A DNA stretch of 27,994 nucleotides from CAZRHR01 sp964599915 (GTDB lineage Bacteria; Bacteroidota; Bacteroidia; CAIKAF01): the NCBI GenBank assembly GCA_964599915.1, contig CAZRHR010000036.1:1-27994 (forward strand). Direction: 5' to 3'. The translations under genes were made by a program, and so were the position numbers. The notes beneath the pieces are model-generated. The model did no database searches and was not told the DNA's origin. It saw only the letters and a program-made list of their open reading frames with translations. Within the stretch, counting starts at the first letter, position 1; every line of letters begins with the position of its first letter. Positions 6,621 through 14,435 of this stretch are shown piece after piece.

Positions 6621-7996
6621 CATACGGACTCTTTATTTTTGCCAGCCTGGTTTTGCTGCCATTACAAGGTCAGATTGACAATCAACCGCCTTATTCCTAC
6701 TTTGGAATTGGAAAATGGCATGAACCTTCTGTTCAAAGTGGCTTTGGCATGGGTGGTGTATCGGCCGCCATCTTGGATAGCTCCATGCTCAATGTACTGA
6801 ATCCGGCTTCGTATGCCGCCCTAGACATTACCCAATTTCAAGTGGGCGGAGAGCTAAACATTGGACAACGAACGCTCTCCAACAATAGCAGTGTGAGGGA
6901 ATGGAATTTGCATTTAAACCAAATTCAACTTGGCTTACCGCTCATGCAAAGAAAAAAGTTTGGCTGGGGCATGTCGGCCGGTTTCCGACCACTTAGTTTC
7001 ATGGGTTACGACTTTAGAGATACAGTACTGCAAACCTTAGGCAATGACACCTTACTGCAAGCACGTAGGTTCAATGGGGAAGGCGGATGGAACAGGGTAA
7101 CCGCAGGTACAGGATTTCGTCTATGGAAAGGCATTTTTATTGGGGTCAATGGCCATTTTAACTTTGGCACAGTATCCAGAATTCGAAGCCTGCGATTCGA
7201 TGATCCAGACCTTTTGGCCACACGACTTAAAGAAACCGTGAGAACTTCTTCTTTTTCCTATGATGTAGGCGTTCAATACCGCTGGAGATTCAAATATCAT
7301 GAACTTTTACCAAGACCAGACGGCAAAAAAGATACATTGAAACGCTCCATGCAAGTGGTCGCAGGTCTTAGCTTCACCCCTCAACTGGATTATGCTGTAG
7401 AGCGAAACGAGACAGGAATTCAATATTTTCCTGGTGCCAACGGGGAATTCGGATACGATACTTTAACTCTTTCAGGCACACTTGGAACCGTCACTATGCC
7501 TTCTAAATGGTCTGCAGGGGTAGCCATTGGCAATCCAGACCAGTTCACCATTGCCATGGATGTAAGCCATATTGCCTATCAAGATTTTCGGTATTTCGGT
7601 GATGCCATTCCTGTGTATGCCAGCCACTGGGTATTCGCTTTGGGCGGCCAATTTCGTCCTTTTAACCTGAGGCAGAAATTTGCCAACGGATTAGGATTCA
7701 AACAAAATTTAGTCGTAAGGGCTGGTTTGCGCTATGCCAATCGCGGTATTCAACCTGACCAAGTTCCCATCGACGAATTTGGCATGAGTTTTGGCCTAGG
7801 AATTCCTGTGAAACATCGCTATGTCTATAACATTAACCTAACTAAAGCTCGAAGAACTGGAAGCTTTATCAATATTGGAGCAGATTTTTTCACCGGCCAG
7901 CCTAGGGCAACCAATGCTGGTTCAGACTTTTTTTTCCGGCTGAACCTCGGATTCACTTTAAGGGAATGGTGGTTCGACCGACCTTTGTATAACTAA
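6602..7996 (+). CDS. Outer-membrane beta-barrel protein (putative porin/FadL-like)
   Basis: The preferred start is the ATG at 6602, giving 464 residues that begin with a clear signal peptide (MGKHQITYGLFIFASLVLLPLQG, cut before QIDN). A longer frame opening at 6542 would bury that peptide behind 20 unrelated residues. The mature N-terminus, PPYSYFGIGKW then GFGMGGVSAAILDSS and NVLNPASYAALD, is typical of OmpP1/FadL-like barrel proteins of Bacteroidota that sit beside coaX. The remainder alternates polar and hydrophobic residues in beta-strand fashion and ends in an aromatic-rich strand (LREWWFDRPLYN). The substrate is unknown. It overlaps coaX by 19 bases and precedes the TPR gene by 11 bases. 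Confidence 0.82.
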   Translation: MGKHQITYGLFIFASLVLLPLQGQIDNQPPYSYFGIGKWHEPSVQSGFGMGGVSAAILDSSMLNVLNPASYAALDITQFQVGGELNIGQRTLSNNSSVREWNLHLNQIQLGLPLMQRKKFGWGMSAGFRPLSFMGYDFRDTVLQTLGNDTLLQARRFNGEGGWNRVTAGTGFRLWKGIFIGVNGHFNFGTVSRIRSLRFDDPDLLATRLKETVRTSSFSYDVGVQYRWRFKYHELLPRPDGKKDTLKRSMQVVAGLSFTPQLDYAVERNETGIQYFPGANGEFGYDTLTLSGTLGTVTMPSKWSAGVAIGNPDQFTIAMDVSHIAYQDFRYFGDAIPVYASHWVFALGGQFRPFNLRQKFANGLGFKQNLVVRAGLRYANRGIQPDQVPIDEFGMSFGLGIPVKHRYVYNINLTKARRTGSFINIGADFFTGQPRATNAGSDFFFRLNLGFTLREWWFDRPLYN

Positions 7997-8007
7997 AACA
8001 AAACATC

Positions 8008-9354
8008 ATGAAAATGTGGCGAATAGGCATTTTAAGTATTGGATTAATGGGTTGGATGGCCCCACAAATCCACGCGCAAACCTCTGATGAATGTAAAAAA
8101 CAATACACCATTCTTCAGGACAATGTAAAAGACAAGTCCTACCAATATGCCATGCCAGCCATGAAGTTCCTGTTGGATAGTTGCTTAACGGTAAGTACAG
8201 GACTTTACATTTACGGCGAGCAAATGTATTGGGCCATGTTAGGCGACAGCACCATGGCAGAGCGTAAACAAGGCCTTTTAGATAGCTTAGATTTGCTATA
8301 CAACCGCAGACTCTTGGCTGCGGAACAAGACCCTCGCTTTGGTACCCCAGCCCTTATTGAGGGTAGACGCTTACGTTCTTATGCCAAATTCAGAACGAAA
8401 GAATATGAGGTAGTTCACAAACAAGCAGAAAAAGCAGTTCGCCTGGGTGGTGAAAATGCGGAAGCAGAAGTAATGTACCTCTACATGCAATTCACTGCCA
8501 TTTTGCGTAAGCTCAATAAATTGGGCTGTGAAGAAGTTATTGAAGTGTACAATGAATTGGCGGACAACATCGAATTGAATCTGGAGAAGTACGAGGATAA
8601 GGATTCTCTTAGGTATGCTAATTATATGTTGGCCCAAGAGAAAGTAGATAAACTGGCGGGTCCATGTCTTACCTGCGAATCTTTGGTGGAAATTTTCAAG
8701 CGGGATTATGAAGCAAAGAAGGCAGATCCCAACTGGATTAAAAAAGCCGCTGCCGCTTTGGACAAAAAGAAGTGCATGAAGTTGGATGAATTTAAATCTG
8801 ATGCGGTTTTAATTGCCCTTTTCGACCAAAACGTAAAGTTAAATCCCACGGCACAAGGCTATTGGCTATTGGCTAGGCTTCACCTAAACGCCGGAAACTG
8901 TGACGCTTCTTTGGGTGCTTTTCAGAAAGCCTTTGAAATGGAAGAGGCACAATCTCCAAAGAAAATGGTGTATGGCAAAGCCTTGGCGCTACAAACTTAC
9001 GCCTGTGGAGATGCATCTGGTGCGCGCAGGGTCGCGAGGAGATTATTGGAAATTAAACCGGATTTTGGATGGGCTTACATGTTCATCGGCGATTTGTACG
9101 CCAGCAGTGCCAAGCAATGCGCAGGTGATGACCCGTGTACCGCTGGTGCCGCACTTTGGGCCGCAGCCGATAAATACAACCAAGCAAGAAATACAGATCC
9201 TTCTTTGGAAAATGAAGCCAGAAGACGTATCAATTCTGTGGCTGCAAGGTTTCCACTGCAATCGGATTGTTTCTTTAAAGACTTAAAAGATGGCAGCCCT
9301 GTAAATGTGGGTTGCTGGATCGGGGAATCTACTACCGTGAGAACCCGACAATAA
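8008..9354 (+). CDS. Exported tetratricopeptide-repeat protein
   Basis: This 448-residue protein has a signal peptide ending IHAQ at about residue 24. Most of the chain is helical with TPR-like repeats. The clearest is at about 278-312 (AQGYWLLARLHLNAGNCD...FQKAFEME), followed by GWAYMFIGDLYASSAKQC near 350-367. Cysteines are frequent (CKKQ, GPCLTC, KQCAGDDPC), suggesting periplasmic disulfides. The C-terminus NVGCWIGESTTVRTR is, from memory, a conserved ending of the TPR protein found next to lptC in many Bacteroidota. No partner can be read directly. Position between a barrel protein and LptC suggests an envelope-assembly role (inference). The gap to the LptC start is 2 bases. Confidence 0.8.
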   Translation: MKMWRIGILSIGLMGWMAPQIHAQTSDECKKQYTILQDNVKDKSYQYAMPAMKFLLDSCLTVSTGLYIYGEQMYWAMLGDSTMAERKQGLLDSLDLLYNRRLLAAEQDPRFGTPALIEGRRLRSYAKFRTKEYEVVHKQAEKAVRLGGENAEAEVMYLYMQFTAILRKLNKLGCEEVIEVYNELADNIELNLEKYEDKDSLRYANYMLAQEKVDKLAGPCLTCESLVEIFKRDYEAKKADPNWIKKAAAALDKKKCMKLDEFKSDAVLIALFDQNVKLNPTAQGYWLLARLHLNAGNCDASLGAFQKAFEMEEAQSPKKMVYGKALALQTYACGDASGARRVARRLLEIKPDFGWAYMFIGDLYASSAKQCAGDDPCTAGAALWAAADKYNQARNTDPSLENEARRRINSVAARFPLQSDCFFKDLKDGSPVNVGCWIGESTTVRTRQ

Positions 9355-9356
9355 AC

Positions 9357-9914
9357 ATGAAAATTTACAGCATTCATGCTTTGAATCGGATGGTCGTTGT
9401 TGCAACGGCCATCCTTTTTTTTGGTTGTGTAAACGACCTGGAAAAAGTCATGGATTTAACCTCTGACCGAGAACAACCCATTTTGGTCACGCATAAAGTG
9501 CGACTCACCTACGCTGACTCCACCGGTCCGTTATTTAGACTGGAAGCACCCTTAAGGGAAATTTATTTGGGGGAACAACCACGAAGCGTCATGGCAAAAG
9601 GCATGAAACTGGAAATGGGTGGCCCCAAAAACAGAAACTACTTGGTCGCAGACACTGGTATTTTTTATGATAAGTCCGGACTTATGGAAGCCATTGGCCA
9701 CGTAAAAATGGTACGGCATACCGGCGACACCTTAAAAACTTCACGGTTGTTTTGGAATGAACGGTCTAAAATGATTTTTACCCGAGAATTGGTTTGGATT
9801 GTTTCGCCCAACGGAAGAATTACAGAGCTGTTGGGCATGATCGCTTATCCCGACTCCACTACATTTCTACATGGAAACCAGGCGCGTATGACTTTGCCAG
9901 TAAGTGATTATTAA
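9357..9914 (+). CDS. lptC: LPS export ABC transporter periplasmic protein LptC
   Basis: This 185-residue lipoprotein-type LptC carries lipopolysaccharide between the LptB2FG pump and LptA. The start at 9357, two bases after the TPR stop, gives MKIYSIHALNRMVVVATAILFFGC, a lipoprotein signal with Cys24. A longer frame from 9312 would overlap the TPR gene and spoil the signal. The body has the beta-jellyroll pattern of LptC: THKVRLTYADSTGPLFRLEAPLREI, then MKLEMG, YLVADTGIFYDKSGLMEAIGHVKMV, DTLKTSRLFWNE and GRITELLGMIAYPDS. Bacteroidota LptC proteins are often lipid-anchored in this way. It is the last gene of the coaX unit and converges on the gene at 9919 with only 4 bases between stop codons. 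Confidence 0.88.
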   Translation: MKIYSIHALNRMVVVATAILFFGCVNDLEKVMDLTSDREQPILVTHKVRLTYADSTGPLFRLEAPLREIYLGEQPRSVMAKGMKLEMGGPKNRNYLVADTGIFYDKSGLMEAIGHVKMVRHTGDTLKTSRLFWNERSKMIFTRELVWIVSPNGRITELLGMIAYPDSTTFLHGNQARMTLPVSDY

Positions 9915-9925
9915 ACACTTAATAA
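9908..9925. other. Palindrome carrying both stop codons of two convergent genes
   Basis: TTATTAA-acac-TTAATAA is a perfect 7-bp inverted repeat. Its left arm ends in the lptC TAA and its right arm begins with the TAA of the gene at 9919-10929 read on the minus strand. The stem is AT only, so it is a poor terminator by itself. Confidence 0.4.
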
Positions 9926-10929
9926 GGAAGTTGACGTAACAAAGAGGCCGTAAGTGTGCGAATACCTGTAAGTTGCGTACAGGTTCTAGGGTCACGAATA
10001 TCTCCTCCAAAACCAATGTATTCGTCTTGGGTTTCTGCATAAAATGATTCCACCGCTGTTCGCTGTGGTTTAAAGGGACTAAGGAGCAAAGTTTCCATAG
10101 CAATGGAACGTACCATTTTATGAAGATTCGGGTTGCGAACCTCATCAAAAACAAAGGCTGTCATTTCGGCCGAAGGAGCGGCTCTAAATGCACGAAAAGC
10201 ACTTAATTGATGAAGAGATTGTTCATGTTGCGCAAAGGGCATCACCAAGGGAATCAAGTCCTTTAGTTTTAAATGATAGACCAGTTCCAAGGCCACTTGT
10301 TGATGATAAAAATCTGTTTCCGTTTCACCAAAAGGACTGGCAGGTGCTTTTTCCAACCAACCTTTTACCTGCGCCAACAGCAGAGAATCAGTCATGGCCT
10401 TTCCTTGAAAAACCTCAAAGGAAGCTTTGACAGCCCGTTCAAAAAAATCTTTTTGAATTATGGTTTGGTGGTAGCTATGGCGCAAGGAACAATTGACCCA
10501 ACCTGCCGACAAGGGAACCATACCGCTGGTGGGCGTAGGCAATTGAAAAGATCGGCCTTTCCCCTGACGCAGAAACAAATAACAGGTGTCCATGTTCTGA
10601 AGCCAAATGCCCGGAATAGGCTCACCTTGATCTACACAGGTCTTTAAACTAAAAAAGCCTTGAATCCTAATTTTTCCGGAAACCGGCTTTCCTGCCAAGG
10701 TGGTCACCACCTCTGCATCGGCAAATTCAAATGAACTATTGTCCGAAATTTTCACCTGTAATACATGAGTAACACCGGGGAAATATTGCTCAAACCAAGG
10801 CTCATTCCATGTAAAGGCGCTAAGTTGAAACGGAACGATCCAAAGTAAAAATAACCAAAAACTGGCCTTGGATCCAATAGCTAACTTTCTCATCTGAAGG
10901 GGAACACTACCGCTTAATTGGTAAAACAT
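9919..10929 (-). CDS. Exported protein of unknown function, helical-repeat C-terminal half
   Basis: I do not recognise this 336-residue protein. A signal peptide is present. If translation starts at Met13 (10893), it reads MRKLAIGSKASFWLFLLWIVPFQLSA, a textbook export signal; the first ATG at 10929 only lengthens the n-region. Residues about 55-140 are beta-rich (HVLQVKISDNSSFEFADAEVV, GKIRIQGFF) and contain Cys at CVDQG and DTCYLFLR. From about 160 to the end the chain is helical, with HEAT-like pairs (DLIPLVMPFAQHEQSLHQLSAFRAFRAAP, then NPNLHKMVRSIAMETLL). A promoter is likely at 10955-10982. The neighbours, divergent M28 peptidase and convergent lptC, do not define a role. A periplasmic location is inference. 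Confidence 0.65.
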   Translation of the reverse strand: MFYQLSGSVPLQMRKLAIGSKASFWLFLLWIVPFQLSAFTWNEPWFEQYFPGVTHVLQVKISDNSSFEFADAEVVTTLAGKPVSGKIRIQGFFSLKTCVDQGEPIPGIWLQNMDTCYLFLRQGKGRSFQLPTPTSGMVPLSAGWVNCSLRHSYHQTIIQKDFFERAVKASFEVFQGKAMTDSLLLAQVKGWLEKAPASPFGETETDFYHQQVALELVYHLKLKDLIPLVMPFAQHEQSLHQLSAFRAFRAAPSAEMTAFVFDEVRNPNLHKMVRSIAMETLLLSPFKPQRTAVESFYAETQDEYIGFGGDIRDPRTCTQLTGIRTLTASLLRQLPY

Positions 10930-10954
10930 GCGAATGCGTTTAAATGTAGGATTG

Positions 10955-10982
10955 GAAATCTATGGCCGGATAAAGATACAAA
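10955..10982 (-). promoter_or_regulatory. Promoter of the unknown exported protein gene
   Basis: On the minus strand TTTG (10979-10982) and TAGATTTC (10955-10962, seven of eight consensus positions) are 16 bases apart. They lie 26 bases upstream of the first ATG at 10929. Confidence 0.4.
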
Positions 10983-11026
10983 GGGAATGCATAGGCCTCC
11001 CTACACCTAGTGATTTTAACAGGCTC

Positions 11027-11064
11027 ATTGAGGGATTGGCTAAAATCCTTTATTTTTAGCCAAT
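11027..11064 (+). promoter_or_regulatory. M28 peptidase promoter overlapped by an 11-bp perfect inverted repeat
   Basis: ATTG (11027-11030) and TATTTTTA (11051-11058) are 20 bases apart and resemble the -33 and -7 boxes. The inverted repeat ATTGGCTAAAA (11035-11045) / TTTTAGCCAAT (11054-11064), with an 8-base spacer, fills the space from the -33 side through the -7 box to the first two bases of the ATG. It is either an operator or, if the transcript starts upstream, a hairpin that hides the start codon. Confidence 0.5.
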
Positions 11065-12730
11065 GAAGCAACGTTTTTTTCTTTTGGCCTTCGGATGGGT
11101 TGCGGGAGCCCTAGCATCCGCTCAGAATCAACCCGTTGATGGATTAAGCAACATTCAGGCGAATGTGGCGTATTTGGCAGATGATGCCCAAGAAGGACGT
11201 CTTACCGGCACGGATGGTGCGTATCGCAGTGCGCAATACATTAGAAATCAATTTATCCAGATTGGATTGAAACCTTTTGGTACAAAGGATGGGTTGGTCC
11301 CATTTCCTTTTACCCAACATATTAAAGTTCGGATTTCTCCGGATCCTATGTGTGCCTTGCCAGGGAAATTTTATGCGATGTCTGCGCAATCGTATCCCAT
11401 TTCTGGCAGTGGCAGCGGACAGCCCATGGGCAAGCTTATTCACCTTGGTTTTGGCATTTCTGCTCCTGAACATGGACATGATGATTATGCTGGAAAACCA
11501 GACTTGAAGGGAAAAATTGGCTTAATTGACATTGGCCTTCCTCCACTTCCTCATCCACACTCCCCGTTGGCCCAATATGCCTCCTTGGTTCGCAGGATTC
11601 GTACTGCAGAGCAAAAAGGATTGGCAGGTGTCTTATTTTACCGAAAAGACACCCTTTCAGACAAGCCTTCACAAAATTTATCGCCACGGGTGCCAATGGC
11701 TTCTATTCCCGCGTTGTTTATCGATGAAGATTTGTCAAGCCAAGATGGGAAGCCGTGTCGCATCGAAATAAATCTTCAGAAAACTACCGGAACAGGTTAT
11801 AATGTGGCTTTTTTACAGGACAATGGGGCAAAAAGAACCATTGTTATAGGCGCACATTACGACCATGTGGGCTGGGGCGAAGAAAATTCTAGATATAGAG
11901 GCGCCACGCCTGCGGTGCACAATGGAGCCGACGACAATGCCTCCGGGGTGGCTGCCATGCTTCAAGTAGCGCATATACTTCGTCAAAAACCTTTGGCCAA
12001 GTATAATGTCCTTTATGTGGCTTTTTCTGGTGAAGAACTTGGTCTTTTGGGATCTTCTGCTTTTGTGGAACACCCGGAATTACATGCGCTCAACCTCAGG
12101 GCCATGCTTAACATGGACATGGTAGGGCGGTTGGAAAAAGAAACCAAAGGACTTGTAATCAATGGTGTAGGAACATCTCCAGTTTTTACTTCCATCACGG
12201 ATACCCTTCGCCTGCATGGCATTTCAGTAAAAACCACAGAAAGTGGGGTTGGGCCTTCCGACCACGCAAGCTTTTATCATAAAGGTATTCCTGCCGTGCA
12301 TTTTTTCACCGGCACCCATGCAGATTATCATATGCCTTCCGACGACATTGGCACCTTGAACCTCCAAGGCATTTTAGAAGTATCTGATTATGTCGCACAA
12401 ATGAGTTATGGTTTGGACAGGGTAGATACTATTCCTTTTCAAAAAACCAAAGAACCGGAGCAAACCCGCATGAGTGCTAAAGTTTCCCTTGGTGTAGTAC
12501 CTGATTACGCCTGGGAGGGGAAAGGAATGAAAATCTCAGGCGTCACTGAAGGAAAACCTGCTGCCATAGCGGGCCTAATGGGTGGCGACATCCTTTTGGC
12601 CATCGATGGCGTAGCCATTTCGGACATCTATGGATACATGAACGTGTTAGGAAAATATGCCAAAGGACAAACCTCTGTGATAAAATTTAAAAGACAGGAA
12701 GAAGAAAAAGAAGCAACCATCACTTGGTGA
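11063..12730 (+). CDS. Secreted M28-family zinc aminopeptidase with PA-like insert and PDZ domain
   Basis: This 555-residue protein has a signal peptide cut near SAQ at residue 21. The M28 domain shows every metal ligand: H265 and the adjacent D267 in HYDHVG, the bridging D290 in NGADDNASG, the catalytic pair E324-E325 in FSGEELGLLG, D352 in MLNMDMVGR, and H423 in ADYHMPSDD. Residues about 115-235 are an inserted protease-associated-like segment. Residues about 475-555 form a PDZ domain (LGVVPDYA..GMKISGVTEGKPAAIAGLMGGDILLAIDG). M28/PDZ proteins release N-terminal residues from peptides outside the cytoplasm. No type IX sorting domain is present, so the location may be the periplasm or outer membrane. 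Transcription starts from a promoter overlapped by a long inverted repeat. The gene converges on the CNNM gene. Confidence 0.93.
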   Translation: MKQRFFLLAFGWVAGALASAQNQPVDGLSNIQANVAYLADDAQEGRLTGTDGAYRSAQYIRNQFIQIGLKPFGTKDGLVPFPFTQHIKVRISPDPMCALPGKFYAMSAQSYPISGSGSGQPMGKLIHLGFGISAPEHGHDDYAGKPDLKGKIGLIDIGLPPLPHPHSPLAQYASLVRRIRTAEQKGLAGVLFYRKDTLSDKPSQNLSPRVPMASIPALFIDEDLSSQDGKPCRIEINLQKTTGTGYNVAFLQDNGAKRTIVIGAHYDHVGWGEENSRYRGATPAVHNGADDNASGVAAMLQVAHILRQKPLAKYNVLYVAFSGEELGLLGSSAFVEHPELHALNLRAMLNMDMVGRLEKETKGLVINGVGTSPVFTSITDTLRLHGISVKTTESGVGPSDHASFYHKGIPAVHFFTGTHADYHMPSDDIGTLNLQGILEVSDYVAQMSYGLDRVDTIPFQKTKEPEQTRMSAKVSLGVVPDYAWEGKGMKISGVTEGKPAAIAGLMGGDILLAIDGVAISDIYGYMNVLGKYAKGQTSVIKFKRQEEEKEATITW

Positions 12731-12744
12731 ATCCAATATGGATT
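12730..12744. terminator. Short inverted repeat between convergent M28 and CNNM genes
   Basis: AATCCA-ata-TGGATT spans the 13-base gap between the two stop codons. The stem is only 6 bp and there is no long T run on either side, so a bidirectional terminator role is weakly supported. Confidence 0.2.
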
Positions 12745-14030
12745 TACTCTTGTCGGTGAGTAAAAACCTTTATTTCATCTATTCTGGCGCGGGTAACCGA
12801 GGTAATTTGAAAAAGATGTGGACCGATGGCAATTTGCTCGTCCTTTTTAGGAATATCTCTATGATGATGAAGGACATACCCTGCCAATGTTTCATATTGG
12901 TCATCTTCCGGCAAGGCTAAGCCATATTTTTCATTGAGGTAATCAATTTCCAAGCGGCCTGAAAAGACATATTTTCCAATGTCCAGCTCTTTTTCTACCA
13001 AGGCTTCGGCATCATGTTCGTCCTCAATCTCTCCAAAAATCTCTTCGATGATATCCTCCATGGTAATGAGTCCGGAGGTTCCACCGTATTCGTCCACCAC
13101 TACTGCGACACTTCTCCGGAGTTGAATCAATTGGGTAAGAATATCTTTTACATGCATGGTTTCCGGTACAAAATGTACAGGAATCACAATGGAAGCAATG
13201 GAAGTTGGCTGTTTGAAAAGAGCAAATGAATGCACAAACCCAACAATATCATCGAGGCTTTCTCGGTACACCATGATCTTCGAGTGCCCGGTAGCAATAA
13301 ATTTTTCCCGGAGCTCATCCAATGTAGCATCTACCGAAATTCCAACGATATCAGGTCTGGGCACCATCCCCTCACGTGCTTTTATGGTGGGAAATTCCAG
13401 CGCATTTCTCAAGATTTGCACTTCATGATCCACTTCGGCTTTGGCCTCAGTGGCTTGGTCAGAAATCTCACGCAAATAATAACCAAGGTCTGTCCGTTGC
13501 AAGTTGACTTCTTCATCCTGAACAGGAATACGAAGTAGCGATTTCATAATAAAACGCGTAAGGCCAACGGTAAAACTCACGGGATAATAAAGGAGAACCT
13601 GAATAAAGGCGATGGGCACGGCAACAATCCGTAGTAAGCCATTGGGATTTAATGAAAATATGGTTTTGGGAATGAATTCACCAAAAACAATAATGACTAA
13701 CGTCGAAATGAGGGTTTGAATGGCAATAAGCATCCCTTCGGAATAGATTTGACCTTGCTTAAGCCAATATTCAAAAACAGGATCAAACAATTTGCCCCAC
13801 ACCATACCATACACCACCAAGGCGATGTTATTTCCAATAAGAACAGTGGAAATAAAACGTGCCGGGCTTTTGGTAATAAAACTTAACCACTGGCCTACCC
13901 ATCCGGGTTTGCTTTTGTCCAACTCAAGCTTGAGGCGATTGCCGGAAATAAAAGCAATCTCAACCCCTGAGAAAAAGGCAGATAGTAACAAAGAAAGGGC
14001 AAGCAATAGAATGGCTAAACTAGCATCCAT
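12744..14030 (-). CDS. CNNM/CorC (hemolysin C-type) membrane protein with CBS domains
   Basis: This 428-residue protein has an N-terminal CNNM (DUF21) membrane domain with about four hydrophobic segments (residues 3-25, 60-80, 98-120, 130-160), including SAFFSGVEIAFISGN and VFGEFIPKTIFSLNP. A pair of CBS domains follows at about 215-335, with the family signature VVVDEYGGTSGLITMEDIIEEIFGEIEDEHD near 318-347. A CorC_HlyC transporter-associated domain ends the chain (about 350-425). Family members are linked to Mg2+ or Co2+ export, and in Bacteroidota to GldE-type proteins; the old 'hemolysin' label is not informative. It follows the response regulator by 9 bases, so it probably shares the sensor-kinase transcript. 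In many relatives this gene instead follows lptC. Confidence 0.9.
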   Translation of the reverse strand: MDASLAILLLALSLLLSAFFSGVEIAFISGNRLKLELDKSKPGWVGQWLSFITKSPARFISTVLIGNNIALVVYGMVWGKLFDPVFEYWLKQGQIYSEGMLIAIQTLISTLVIIVFGEFIPKTIFSLNPNGLLRIVAVPIAFIQVLLYYPVSFTVGLTRFIMKSLLRIPVQDEEVNLQRTDLGYYLREISDQATEAKAEVDHEVQILRNALEFPTIKAREGMVPRPDIVGISVDATLDELREKFIATGHSKIMVYRESLDDIVGFVHSFALFKQPTSIASIVIPVHFVPETMHVKDILTQLIQLRRSVAVVVDEYGGTSGLITMEDIIEEIFGEIEDEHDAEALVEKELDIGKYVFSGRLEIDYLNEKYGLALPEDDQYETLAGYVLHHHRDIPKKDEQIAIGPHLFQITSVTRARIDEIKVFTHRQE

Positions 14031-14039
14031 GGAGGAAGG

Positions 14040-14435
14040 TTATGGTTGGTGGTCTTGAGACACAAACGAAAAGAATTTGGTATGTTTCAGTTTTTCTGTT
14101 GTTAAAGGTTTTTCCAGAAATCCTTTGACCAAAGTTCTTTGTTTGGCCCACTCGACATCTAAAGGATCTATGGAGGAGGTAAGCATAAATATATCGATGG
14201 CCGGCGTGGAGGAAAGCGAATGGGCAATGGTATCCAAAAAAGCCCATCCATCCATTTCGGGCATGTTAATGTCAAGAAATAGTAAATCAGGAAGGGTACC
14301 TTCTTCTATTTTTTGCAAAGCCAATTTTGGCTTATCATACAGGGAAACAGTAAATTCTCCCTCATATTGATGTAAAAATTTCGAGGTAATGGCCAGAAAT
14401 ATTCGGTCGTCATCTACCAGCCAAATGTGTTTCAT
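14040..14435 (-). CDS. Single-domain response regulator (CheY-like receiver)
   Basis: This 131-residue protein is a receiver domain with nothing added. The acidic pocket is DDD at residues 8-10, the phospho-acceptor is D55 in LLFLDINMPEMDGW, the switch residue is T86 in FMLTSS, and the invariant lysine is K109 in FLEKP. No DNA-binding or enzymatic output domain follows, so output is by protein contact or as a phosphate sink or relay. Its start lies 26 bases inside the end of the kinase gene, a strong sign of translational coupling and of a kinase-regulator pair. The CNNM gene starts 9 bases after its stop. Confidence 0.93.
   Translation of the reverse strand: MKHIWLVDDDRIFLAITSKFLHQYEGEFTVSLYDKPKLALQKIEEGTLPDLLFLDINMPEMDGWAFLDTIAHSLSSTPAIDIFMLTSSIDPLDVEWAKQRTLVKGFLEKPLTTEKLKHTKFFSFVSQDHQP

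Noticed and set aside
9312..9356. Upstream start for lptC
   Set aside because: It overlaps the TPR gene and adds polar residues before the lipoprotein signal, which starts naturally at 9357.
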